DNA from: Furfurilactobacillus milii
GTDB taxonomy: Bacteria; Bacillota; Bacilli; Lactobacillales; Lactobacillaceae
DNA: 64,000 nucleotides
NCBI RefSeq assembly: GCF_009864005.1
Contig: NZ_WEZQ01000005.1
Span: 1-64,000, forward strand
Direction of reading: 5' to 3'
The position numbers and the translations under genes were made by a program. The notes beneath the pieces were generated by a model, which ran no database searches, was not told the DNA's origin, and was given only the letters and a program-made list of their open reading frames with translations. Every line of letters starts with the position of its first letter. Positions within the stretch are counted from its first letter, which is position 1. This document shows positions 44,397 to 52,612 of the stretch, piece after piece.

Positions 44397-45890
44397 TCAC
44401 AAATTGCGCATTGTTTTGAATCTTTGACGATATACATCAACAAGTTTCCAGTAAATAGTTGAAATCTCCTCCTCACGAGGAAGAACTGAAACGTACATCA
44501 CAGGAATCGCACGATTAACAATAGTTGTGGTCGAGACCACCAAATCAAATTTTGTCAGATCTGTTTTGGATAATTCGCTGGGAGCAATGAGTGTCATTTC
44601 GTTGTTCGAGGGCAGGTTGTTTTGCAAGGAAAGTAGAACGAACTGAGAAATTTCTGCCCCTGCATGACAAACGACAAGAACATGGTTTGAACGTCTATGT
44701 CGTTCAGCAGCAACGAGAAAATGCAAAGACAAGAGAGAGACTTCATCGTCATACAAGTTAATGTGGTAGTGCGTTTCCAACTCGTCAGCACTACGCTTAA
44801 CGGTCTGAGCAATAACACGGTGGTGTGCAAAAATTTCAGACTTAAGCGGATCTGCAATATGCAATCCTAAGTTCAAACGGGCAACCATGGGAATTAAATG
44901 ATAAATAGTGACTTTTAAAAGTTCACTATCAGTATTGAAATCCGTTTCAAGTTCTTGCCCGACACGTTCGATTAAATGTTTGGCTGCTATGGTGAAATCG
45001 TATTTGGATGAAAAATCGTTTGGATTGCTACTAATGCCGTGACCCAACAGTAAGAGGTTCAAGAAACGAAGATTTTCGTTAGTAAAAGTTACGCCCGCAT
45101 GTGATTTGCAAGTTTCTGCTAAATTTGAAACAACACGAGATAGGTCAGTATCCTTTTGAAATTCAAATACAATAATTTGATTTTTAGTACCAGTCAGATG
45201 CAGACCGTGCTTAACTCGGTTTAAAAAAATCAATAATAATTCACGTAGGGAGTCTGGAAGGTACTCATCTTGTACGTGTGCATCTTGAGCCGAATTGTCG
45301 TCTACAAAATTTGTGGAAATTTCAAAAATTGCGGTACCAAAGATGGCAAATAGTTGAGATTGCTTTAAATCAGAATGTGCAAGGTACATATCTAAATATT
45401 CTTTAAATGCTTGCTCAATCTTAATTTCAACCTCAAAGGAGTGAACTAGGCTTGTTTGATCGGGCAGGCTAATCTTTTTGTCTCGTAAAAAAGCATTGAT
45501 TTCATCAAAGTCTTTTTTAATCGATTGTACAGAGACGAAAAAGGACTCAGCATACACCCGATAGCTATTACGATCAGAAAACAATAGTTGTGCAAAAAGA
45601 TACAATCTTCGATATTGAGGTGTAAATTTTGTATCAAGTTGAGTAGCAACTTTTTTACCTAAGATCAGGCGGAGGTGCTGCTTCTTTTCACTTGATCCAG
45701 TGATTAAATAGCCTTTTCTTGGCATTCTTTCCAAGGACAAGCCATGATTATTTAAATATGTTTCTACACCCTTGCTATGGTTGTAGATTGTTTTTTTGGA
45801 AACGCCTAATGCGTTTGCGTAATAATCCGCTGAGCGATAGGAAGTTTCTGCAAGCATTAAATTCAAGAGATTTTGATCGTAATTTGTCAT
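44397..45890 (-). CDS. PRD-domain transcriptional regulator with EIIB-like domain
   Basis: A 497-residue regulator of the BglG/LicR/MtlR type. Order: N-terminal helix-turn-helix (SADYYANALGVSKKTIYNHS), a second winged helix, two PRD domains (about 170-275 and 285-395, with candidate phosphorylatable His residues), and a C-terminal EIIB-Gat-like domain carrying Cys in VLVVCHAGAEIS. No EIIA domain is seen. Such proteins are switched by PTS phosphorylation, so sugar status could control the adjacent decarboxylase. It lies 97 bases upstream of odc2 on the same strand and is divergent from the permease at 46731. Start at 45890 (ATG) or 45899 (GTG). Confidence 0.82.
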   Translation of the reverse strand: MTNYDQNLLNLMLAETSYRSADYYANALGVSKKTIYNHSKGVETYLNNHGLSLERMPRKGYLITGSSEKKQHLRLILGKKVATQLDTKFTPQYRRLYLFAQLLFSDRNSYRVYAESFFVSVQSIKKDFDEINAFLRDKKISLPDQTSLVHSFEVEIKIEQAFKEYLDMYLAHSDLKQSQLFAIFGTAIFEISTNFVDDNSAQDAHVQDEYLPDSLRELLLIFLNRVKHGLHLTGTKNQIIVFEFQKDTDLSRVVSNLAETCKSHAGVTFTNENLRFLNLLLLGHGISSNPNDFSSKYDFTIAAKHLIERVGQELETDFNTDSELLKVTIYHLIPMVARLNLGLHIADPLKSEIFAHHRVIAQTVKRSADELETHYHINLYDDEVSLLSLHFLVAAERHRRSNHVLVVCHAGAEISQFVLLSLQNNLPSNNEMTLIAPSELSKTDLTKFDLVVSTTTIVNRAIPVMYVSVLPREEEISTIYWKLVDVYRQRFKTMRNL

Positions 45891-46310
45891 ATTGTTCACT
45901 TACTCCAGAGTTTACAATCGGCGGATTTGCCATTTAGTCATCAGACGGTTTTGAAGACTAATGCTAGGGAACTACTGAAGAAATCTTTAAAAGATAAAAA
46001 TTAAGTGACATACCACCTGCAAAAGTAATCGCATACTCGATTTTTAACGACATGTCGTGAGTTGAACAAAGAACGTAAATGAAGCCATTTACGTGACTTA
46101 TTTAAATCGAATTAACCAAAGCTAGCTTATAAACAACACGTAAAACAATTTTTGAGAAAACGCTTTAATGCTGTTCACGTGATTAATGTATCATGCGTAC
46201 ATGCGTGCTTTTTTACCTTTACTTGCCGCATTTATTTCTACGTAAGTGTATGGTTATTTGCCAATAAAATGTGTTAACGGCGTGGCGTCGCTATTGAGGA
46301 GGGCTGTAAA

Positions 46311-46394
46311 TTGCACTCAATTTTGTTTTTGATTTTGCATATTTTGTGTAAAATCATGAAAGCGTTTTCTCAAGCCTCTATCTATTCAGGCTAA
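46311..46394 (+). CDS. Possible 27-residue hydrophobic peptide
   Basis: TTG at 46311 is preceded 7 bases earlier by GAGGAGGG, a near-perfect ribosome site. The frame reads MHSILFLILHILCKIMKAFS and ends after 27 residues. It is hydrophobic with two basic residues, like small membrane peptides. It overlaps the perfect cre box, so the reading frame may be accidental. Low confidence. Confidence 0.3.
   Translation: MHSILFLILHILCKIMKAFSQASIYSG
46356..46370 (+). promoter_or_regulatory. cre site (CcpA)
   Basis: ATGAAAGCGTTTTCT fits WTGNAANCGNWNNCW at all positions. It is 360 bases before the permease and between two divergent genes. Confidence 0.6.
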
Positions 46395-46730
46395 ATATAA
46401 TTAATTACTTATTGCATTGATAAATCATTTTAAGAAAAAAGTATGCTTAATAAACTTTCAACGCAAAAAATATGATTACAGCCTCTGATTCTGCGTAATT
46501 AAAAAATTTGAATTAAAAAAAGGAAATTCAGAAACTTCGTTAAAACTATATTAAGAAGGGCGATTTATGGACATCACTTAGTAGCCAATCATCGTTTTAT
46601 TGAATAGATGGTCTGTTGACTTTTAAAAAAGTGCATGGTAGTTTGCCAAATGAGAAAACGTTTTTAATTGCTGTCCACAATCTGATTTTTTTACTTAATT
46701 GGCCAATCGGCTTTAAGGAGAATTTAGACT

Positions 46731-48191
46731 ATGGACGAGAGCAATAAAAAAGCCCAAGCGGGTAAGCTGGGTTTTGTTGGCTTAGTTGCACTTACAGTTA
46801 GTGCAATGGTCGGATCTGGGGTTTTCGATTTACCTAAAAACATGTCACAAGTCGCCGGTGTTAATGGGCAGCTTCTTGCATGGATAACGACTGGAATTGG
46901 TATCTGGTTCATCGCCGAGACTTTTGTTATTTTGAGTGATGTTAAACCTGATTTGACCGCAGGCTTGTATAAGTATGGTGAACAAGGTTTTGGAGCGTTC
47001 ACTGGTTTCTTTACTGCATGGGGTTATTTTGTTTGTGAATGTGCTGCTAATGCGGCATATGCTGTTTTAACAATGAGCACACTAGATTATTTCTTCCCAG
47101 GACTTTTCACTGGTGGTAACAACTGGCCTTCTGTTATTGGGGCAACAATTCTTACCTGGGGATTAACTGCATTGGTTTTACGTGGTGTTGAAGTGTCAAG
47201 CACGGTTCAAAAGTATGCTACTGCCATTATGTTAGCCGTTGTTGTTGTTTTTGTTGTAACTGTTGCTGCACATTTCAATTTGCATACGTTTACGACGAAT
47301 GCTAATGCAACACAAGCAATTGCTTCTAGGGGCGATAAGGCAATGGGAAGCATCTGGCATCAACTAATGTCAACGATGATGGTTACATTATGGCTATTTG
47401 GTGGCGTCGAAGGTGCTGTTGTTATGTCCGGTAAGGCACGGGATGTTAAACAAGTGCCTAAGGCAACAATTACCGGTTTTATCATGTGTATGGTTATGTA
47501 TACCCTTGTAGGGATGTTGTCCTTGGGTGTCTATTCATATGGTCACTTGGCTAAATTGACATCTCCTTCAACTGCATATATTTTGACTAATTTATGGCAC
47601 AGTACTATTGGTCGGGATGTCATTACAGTTGCACTATTGTTTGCGGTTTTCGCAAGCTGGATTTCATGGATTCAAATGTTGGCAGAGTTACCACAGCACG
47701 CTGCTGCTGAAGATGGATCTTTCCCGAAAGCCTTTGCAAAGGTTTCGAAAAACAATGTTCCAAGTTTCTCCGTTATTGTAGCAACGTTGGTAATTCAAGT
47801 AATTATCGTCATTGCACACTTTGATTTGAATGCTTATCAAATGTTGTTGACGGTTGTAGGGACAATGACAGTTCCGCCATATTTAATTTCGGAAATGTAT
47901 CTCATGAAGATCAGTCGCAAAAAAGGTGGATTCGCGGAGGGCTCCAAACACAGTCCAAAGAAGGCCTTAATTATTGCCGGTTTGGCTTTTGCATACACGT
48001 TGGTGATGGCAATTGCAGCTGGTCCAAGATATATTGCTATTGCATTTATTGTGTATGCGTTAGGTATTCCGATTTATATTGTTGCCCGTAAACAGCACAA
48101 TAAGGTTACCTTTACCAAAAAAGAACTAGTATTTGCAATTATCATTGTCCTTGTTGCAATCTATGGTGTATACGCTTTGATTGCAGGTTAG
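46731..48191 (+). CDS. Basic amino acid antiporter (ArcD/HdcP-like)
   Basis: A 486-residue APC-superfamily transporter with 12 or more helices. GFVGLVALTVSAMVGSGVFD, FVCECAANAAYAVL and LWLFGGVEGAVVMSGKARDV are typical of the arginine-ornithine / lysine-cadaverine / histidine-histamine group. Divergent from the PRD regulator and odc2, it may exchange the odc2 substrate and product. AAGGAGAATT precedes the ATG. The exact substrate cannot be assigned from the sequence. Confidence 0.85.
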   Translation: MDESNKKAQAGKLGFVGLVALTVSAMVGSGVFDLPKNMSQVAGVNGQLLAWITTGIGIWFIAETFVILSDVKPDLTAGLYKYGEQGFGAFTGFFTAWGYFVCECAANAAYAVLTMSTLDYFFPGLFTGGNNWPSVIGATILTWGLTALVLRGVEVSSTVQKYATAIMLAVVVVFVVTVAAHFNLHTFTTNANATQAIASRGDKAMGSIWHQLMSTMMVTLWLFGGVEGAVVMSGKARDVKQVPKATITGFIMCMVMYTLVGMLSLGVYSYGHLAKLTSPSTAYILTNLWHSTIGRDVITVALLFAVFASWISWIQMLAELPQHAAAEDGSFPKAFAKVSKNNVPSFSVIVATLVIQVIIVIAHFDLNAYQMLLTVVGTMTVPPYLISEMYLMKISRKKGGFAEGSKHSPKKALIIAGLAFAYTLVMAIAAGPRYIAIAFIVYALGIPIYIVARKQHNKVTFTKKELVFAIIIVLVAIYGVYALIAG

Positions 48192-48342
48192 ACAAAAATG
48201 ATTATGTTCTTAATTGCACTGTACATTTTATGAGCTTGCGTATGCAAAGTTCCTACTAATACAACAAATTAGAAGTGTGGGTCTCCATTATCAATTTTGA
48301 TTCTGGGGATCTTAGTGTATAGATGAAAAGAGGAGTTAATAG

Positions 48343-48915
48343 ATGACTAGAGAAACTATTAAAAATGACCTCGATGAGCTTTTAACTGAATACTTTGACA
48401 AGGTTATGCTTCCGAAAAATGGCATTTTTGTCGTTGGCTGTAGTACTAGTGAAATTTTAGGTAAGTGGAAGGGGACGGATTCGAGTTTAGACGTTGGTGA
48501 AACTGTTGTAGAAACGGTTCAATCATTTCTTAAACCCCGTCATCTGAACCTAGCCGTTCAAGGGTGCGAACATATCAACCGGGCACTAGTTCTCGAACGT
48601 GCGGTAGCCGAACGTCATGGTTTTGAAATTGTTTCGGTTAAACCGGCTATTCATGCCGGCGGTGGCACACAGGTTGCCGCTTACCAGCAGTTTGACGATC
48701 CAGTAGAAGTGGAACATATCGTTGCAGATGGCGGCATTGATATTGGTGGCACGGAAATCGGGATGCACGTGAAGTTTGTGCAGATTCCGGTTCGCTTGGC
48801 ACACCGTGACGTTGGCGAAGCACGGGTTGTAGGCCTGTCATCTCGGCCTAAACTGATTGGTGGGGTACGAGCTCGGTATACGTTTACTGAAGATAATTTG
48901 AAGGATATTCGTTAA
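48343..48915 (+). CDS. TIGR01440/YwlG family protein, copy 2
   Basis: A 190-residue protein nearly identical to the copy at 39228. Over the stretch encoding SEILGKWKGT to IHAGGGTQ the DNA is almost base-for-base identical (about 220 bases with one difference), while the flanks differ mostly at silent positions. GAGGAGTT precedes the ATG. It is 12 bases before the second ECF S-component gene, repeating the copy 1 arrangement. Confidence 0.88.
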   Translation: MTRETIKNDLDELLTEYFDKVMLPKNGIFVVGCSTSEILGKWKGTDSSLDVGETVVETVQSFLKPRHLNLAVQGCEHINRALVLERAVAERHGFEIVSVKPAIHAGGGTQVAAYQQFDDPVEVEHIVADGGIDIGGTEIGMHVKFVQIPVRLAHRDVGEARVVGLSSRPKLIGGVRARYTFTEDNLKDIR

Positions 48916-48927
48916 AGGTGTGACATT

Positions 48928-49434
48928 ATGAACAATTCTTCAACACAGCACGAGACGCTCCGACGGCTGACTTTGAGCGCCATGCTTATTGCCGTAACCG
49001 TTGTCATTAGTCGGTTATTTATTATCCCCGTACCCATGACCCACGGAAACATCAATCTGTGCGACGCCGGGGTCCTCATTGCAGCCATGTTATTGGGGCC
49101 ACGTGATGGCGCTAGTGTTGGTGCAATTAGTGGTTTTCTACTGGATTTGTTGTCAGGATACGGGCAATATATGTTTTTTTCCTTTATCGTTCATGGCTTA
49201 GAGGGTCTGGTCGCAGGTTTAATGTTGTCGAAAGTAAGTAAGAATGCATCAAAGATAATTAGTTTGGTACTCGCTGTAATTATTATGACAATTGGCTACT
49301 TTTTAGCTGATAGTCTTTTATACAGTGTTTCGATTGGCCTAATCGGCATAGCTACAAACCTAATCCAAGGTCTCGTGGGTGTTGTTATTGCGTACGTTGT
49401 AGGACCAAAGATTATTCAACTGATAAAAAAATGA
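48928..49434 (+). CDS. ECF transporter S component, copy 2
   Basis: A 168-residue membrane protein homologous to the one at 39808 (shared GNINLCDAG, DLLSGYGQYMFFS, GLIGIATNLIQG) but clearly diverged, unlike its YwlG neighbour. About six helices. It probably binds a vitamin or related small molecule and uses shared ECF energising subunits. The start overlaps a weak AAAGGTG site. A terminator follows. Confidence 0.83.
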   Translation: MNNSSTQHETLRRLTLSAMLIAVTVVISRLFIIPVPMTHGNINLCDAGVLIAAMLLGPRDGASVGAISGFLLDLLSGYGQYMFFSFIVHGLEGLVAGLMLSKVSKNASKIISLVLAVIIMTIGYFLADSLLYSVSIGLIGIATNLIQGLVGVVIAYVVGPKIIQLIKK

Positions 49435-49457
49435 GCATTAAAATAAAACAATTCAGT

Positions 49458-49482
49458 AAACCCCGGCTTGCCGGGGTTTTGT
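49458..49482 (+). terminator. Terminator after ECF copy 2
   Basis: AAACCCCGGC pairs with GCCGGGGTTT around a short TT loop and is followed by T and GTTG. Confidence 0.85.
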
Positions 49483-49709
49483 TGTATAACAACAAGTTAA
49501 ATGATTGCGTATGCAGCTTCAAACGTGGTCTAACAGACATTTCAGCATTGTTGAGACTAAGCACATATCGTTAACGAAAGTATTGGTTTAGGCGCTTACA
49601 TAAGTTACAAAAGGTTTCATTAATTATAAAATGTTCATTATTTCACAAATAACAAATACACTAAATCCATTGCTAAATTAAGTTATTTCAATTATTTGGA
49701 GGAATTATC

Positions 49710-50789
49710 ATGAGCATTGCGAAGGCCCTTGAGGCTACGTTCACAAACGTGTCGATTATTAGTTCGATAACATCGACCGTTTTTATCATTTTGTTAGGCT
49801 TTTATTTACGAAAACGAGGCACCTTTGGTGAAACGTTTGGGAAAATTTTGTCGAAAGTTGTTTTGTCGGTTGCGCTACCAGCTTTAGCGTTCAATTCATT
49901 CATGCAGCCAATCAGTCATGAAACTTTCACACAGGGTCTGAATGTTCTGATTTGGGGTATTTTAATCTATATCATCCTAATTTTCGTAACGCCGTTTTCG
50001 TATACGAAGTTTCCTAAAGATAAGCAAGAAACATTAGCTATTTTAACGACGTTTGGTTCAACAACATTCTTTGGTATTCCAATTGTTGGTGCTGTGTTTG
50101 GGGCCAAGGGGATTATGTATAGTTCTATTTTTAACATCGGTTACCGAATCTTCTTATACTCATATGCCTACATCAAAATGTCCGGATTGAAGATGGAAGC
50201 AAGCAATATCAAAAAAATGTTTTTAAATCCTATCGTTATTGCAACATTTGCTGGCCTGATTTTATGGATGATTCAAGACTTTATGCCAATGGTTGCTGTT
50301 AAGCAAGCTGTAAATGGCGTAATTGCAACAAATGCACCAACCATCAACGTGGCTTTCTATCGGATTGACCAAACTGCACTTTGGTTGTTCAAACCACTGC
50401 AGTACTTGGGTAATTTGGCATCACCATTGGCTTGGCTTTCGATTGGTGCAACATTAGGTTCTATTTCCATGAAGGATGCTGCCTCTGACAAGGCCTCATG
50501 GTATTACAGTTTTAACAAGGTTATCCTGGTTCCTTTATTGAACTTGGTGCTGTTATTTATCCTAACGATTACTCACATTTTGCCAGTTAGTTACGTTGCC
50601 TTGGCAACCGTTATTATCATGATGGCAACGCCGACGGCTTCTGTAGCCTCGGCATACGCGATTAGTTTTGATCGGGATGCTGTATTAGCGTCAAATGCAT
50701 CGCTGATTTCGACGATTTGTGCCGTTGTTGCGACACCTATCTGGATTGCCTTGCTAGAGGTACTGAATCAGGTTGGGATTTTTAAATAA
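49710..50789 (+). CDS. AEC-family organic acid permease (MleP/MaeP-like)
   Basis: A 359-residue auxin efflux carrier-type transporter with about 10 helices in two repeats. FYLRKRGTFGETFGKILSKVV and ATPTASVASAYAISFDRD match the family. In lactobacilli these carry malate, lactate or other hydroxy acids. Neighbours (hydroxyacid dehydrogenase, CitAB-type system, malic enzyme) support a dicarboxylate or 2-hydroxyacid role. TTTGGAGG precedes the ATG. Confidence 0.85.
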   Translation: MSIAKALEATFTNVSIISSITSTVFIILLGFYLRKRGTFGETFGKILSKVVLSVALPALAFNSFMQPISHETFTQGLNVLIWGILIYIILIFVTPFSYTKFPKDKQETLAILTTFGSTTFFGIPIVGAVFGAKGIMYSSIFNIGYRIFLYSYAYIKMSGLKMEASNIKKMFLNPIVIATFAGLILWMIQDFMPMVAVKQAVNGVIATNAPTINVAFYRIDQTALWLFKPLQYLGNLASPLAWLSIGATLGSISMKDAASDKASWYYSFNKVILVPLLNLVLLFILTITHILPVSYVALATVIIMMATPTASVASAYAISFDRDAVLASNASLISTICAVVATPIWIALLEVLNQVGIFK

Positions 50790-50823
50790 TGACGTTCTTT
50801 GATTAAGGTTGAGGTGGATAATG

Positions 50824-51822
50824 ATGTTTAAAATTACAGCATATGGTGTTCGTTCAAACGAAGTGTCGTATTTCAACGATTTAAATAAAAATCAGTATGA
50901 ATTAAACTTAATAAGCGATTTGTTAACACATGAGAATGTCGAAACTGCTAAGGGTTCAGATGCCGTATTATTGCGTGCCAACTGTGTGGCCGATGCCACG
51001 AATTTGGCTAAGTTTAATGAATGGGGCATTAAATATGTCTTCACTCGGACGGTTGGCTTTAATCACATTGACCTGAAGGCAGCAGCTAGTTATAACATGA
51101 AAGTTGCACGAGTCCCAGCATACTCACCATATGCAGTAGCAGAATTAGCGATGACACTGGGGATGATGTCCTTGCGTCACACGACATTGGCCACGAGCCA
51201 TGCTGAAGAGGGTGACTTTACGGTGGCTCCTGCATTATTTTCCCGTGAAGTGCACAGTAGTACGGTTGGAATTATTGGTACTGGAAAAATCGGCGCGACG
51301 GAAGCGAGTTTGTATAAAGGCATGGGTGCAAAGGTACTGGGTTACGATCCTTACCCTTCGGATTTTGCGCGTCAATTTGTTACCTTTGTTGATCTTGATG
51401 AGCTATTGGCGCAATCAGATATTGTGTCGATTCATGTGCCTTATTTCCCAGGTCAAAATGAAAATATGGTTGACGAAGACTTTTTGAAAAAAATGAAGAA
51501 TGACGCGGTTTTGGTTAATACAGCGCGTGGTGAACTGGTGGATCACGCTGCTGTCCTGCAAGCATTACAAACCGACACACTTGGTAGCTTTGCCACTGAC
51601 GTTTTGCCAGACGAAAAAATAATTTTTGGTCATCAGTTTAGTGGTAAATTGCCAAACGAAATCGTCGAAAGTCTCCGTGAACTTTATCCTCGCGTTTTAA
51701 TGACGCCACATATGGGTTCATATACCAAACCGGCATTGACTGATATGATTGCTGTTAGCTATCAGAACTTTGAACAAGTTTTAGCTAACGGTCATACTGA
51801 TAATGACGTGAAGTTAGATTAA
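50824..51822 (+). CDS. D-2-hydroxyacid dehydrogenase (D-lactate dehydrogenase-like)
   Basis: A 332-residue enzyme of the D-LDH / D-2-hydroxyisocaproate branch. NAD motif GIIGTGKIGATEA, catalytic Arg in NTARGELV, Asp-rich TDVLPDEK and His in MTPHMGSY are seen. It reduces 2-keto acids such as pyruvate or oxaloacetate derivatives. Start at ATG 50824 (or the adjacent ATG at 50821), after GAGGTGG. It is 34 bases downstream of the permease and ends with a terminator, so they form a two-gene operon. Confidence 0.85.
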   Translation: MFKITAYGVRSNEVSYFNDLNKNQYELNLISDLLTHENVETAKGSDAVLLRANCVADATNLAKFNEWGIKYVFTRTVGFNHIDLKAAASYNMKVARVPAYSPYAVAELAMTLGMMSLRHTTLATSHAEEGDFTVAPALFSREVHSSTVGIIGTGKIGATEASLYKGMGAKVLGYDPYPSDFARQFVTFVDLDELLAQSDIVSIHVPYFPGQNENMVDEDFLKKMKNDAVLVNTARGELVDHAAVLQALQTDTLGSFATDVLPDEKIIFGHQFSGKLPNEIVESLRELYPRVLMTPHMGSYTKPALTDMIAVSYQNFEQVLANGHTDNDVKLD

Positions 51823-51835
51823 AAATAGCACATAC

Positions 51836-51879
51836 GAAAAAGCGGTCACACCAAATTAAAATTGGTGGGCCGCTTTTTC
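51836..51879. terminator. Terminator between convergent genes
   Basis: GAAAAAGCGG and CACCAA arms pair with TTGGTG and CCGCTTTTTC, with T-runs on both strands. Confidence 0.85.
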
Positions 51880-51916
51880 ATCGCTGATTGCGTCGAAATC
51901 GACTCAGAGAAATTAT

Positions 51917-52612
51917 TTAGTTCACGAATTGGTAAACGGTTAGAGGACGTCCAACTGCTAAGTATTTAATGCTGGAAGATAGTTGACGTGTGTCGATTAA
52001 ATAGTCTAAATATTTTTTTGTTGAAATTCGGGATAGCTTGGCCGCCTGTGCAGCATCTTGAACGGAAAAGGGCGCTTGTAAAGGTTGAATCGCTGTTAGC
52101 ACACGTTCTAGTGACAATCGGGACAATCCCTTAGGCAGTGTTTGTGGTAACTGAGAGGATTGCGAAAAGGGAGTTGTAAATAATTGATCTAAGTCCTTTT
52201 GTGCCAGGGGACCCGTATTTTTAAGTGATTGGTGTATTTGCAAGAATTTGGTCACTGATTGTTCAAAGCGATCAAATGTAAAAGGCTTGATTAGATAGTC
52301 GAGGACACCATAGTCGATAGCTGTCTTAACATGGTCTGTATCATTTGCGGCCGTTAACATGATCACTTGGGGATGTATTTCAAGGCGCATTAACTCTGTC
52401 AAAACCTCACTGCCGGACAGTTTGGGCATATAGACGTCAAGCAACATGAGGTCCATTGGCTGTTGCTTTAGAATCGACAATGCGTGAGCGCCATTGTCGG
52501 TCTTTGTGAGACTTAGCTGGGCTGATGGAATAATCTTTTTTAGATATTGTTGATTAATCGTACTGACCATGGGATCGTCTTCCACAATTAAAACATTCAT
52601 TATATTAGTCAT
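51917..52612 (-). CDS. Response regulator, CitB/DcuR family
   Basis: A 231-residue regulator: receiver domain 1-125 with acidic pair EDD at 11-13, phosphoacceptor Asp59 in LLDVYMP, and Lys in LIKPF; then a linker and a C-terminal CitB-type helix-turn-helix (SVQDAAQAAKLSRISTKKYL). The ATG at 52612 overlaps the kinase stop by a few bases, so the two are translationally coupled. It probably controls the adjacent permease-dehydrogenase operon and perhaps the malic enzyme gene. Confidence 0.88.
   Translation of the reverse strand: MTNIMNVLIVEDDPMVSTINQQYLKKIIPSAQLSLTKTDNGAHALSILKQQPMDLMLLDVYMPKLSGSEVLTELMRLEIHPQVIMLTAANDTDHVKTAIDYGVLDYLIKPFTFDRFEQSVTKFLQIHQSLKNTGPLAQKDLDQLFTTPFSQSSQLPQTLPKGLSRLSLERVLTAIQPLQAPFSVQDAAQAAKLSRISTKKYLDYLIDTRQLSSSIKYLAVGRPLTVYQFVN

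Larger units (their letters stand above)
45891..46730. promoter_or_regulatory. 840-base divergent control region
   Basis: AT-rich gap between the PRD regulator and the permease. It holds the 12-bp palindrome ACGACATGTCGT (46047-46058), ACGTAAATG-AAGC-CATTTACGT (46073-46094), a perfect cre box at 46356-46370 and a possible 27-residue ORF. No other gene seen. Its length suggests several regulators act here. Confidence 0.6.

Noticed and set aside
42122-44476. Longer odc2 with a 59-residue N-terminal extension
   Set aside because: The extension overlaps the upstream regulator gene, has no ribosome site, and odc1 lacks it; the ATG at 44299 gives the same length as odc1.
46566-46580. Four-codon leader peptide (MDIT) with AAGGGCG before it
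   Set aside because: Too short to distinguish from chance and no attenuator hairpin follows it.
50824-51822. VanH-type dehydrogenase of a glycopeptide resistance cluster
   Set aside because: Same enzyme family, but no ligase or VanX-type gene is nearby; the neighbours concern organic acids.
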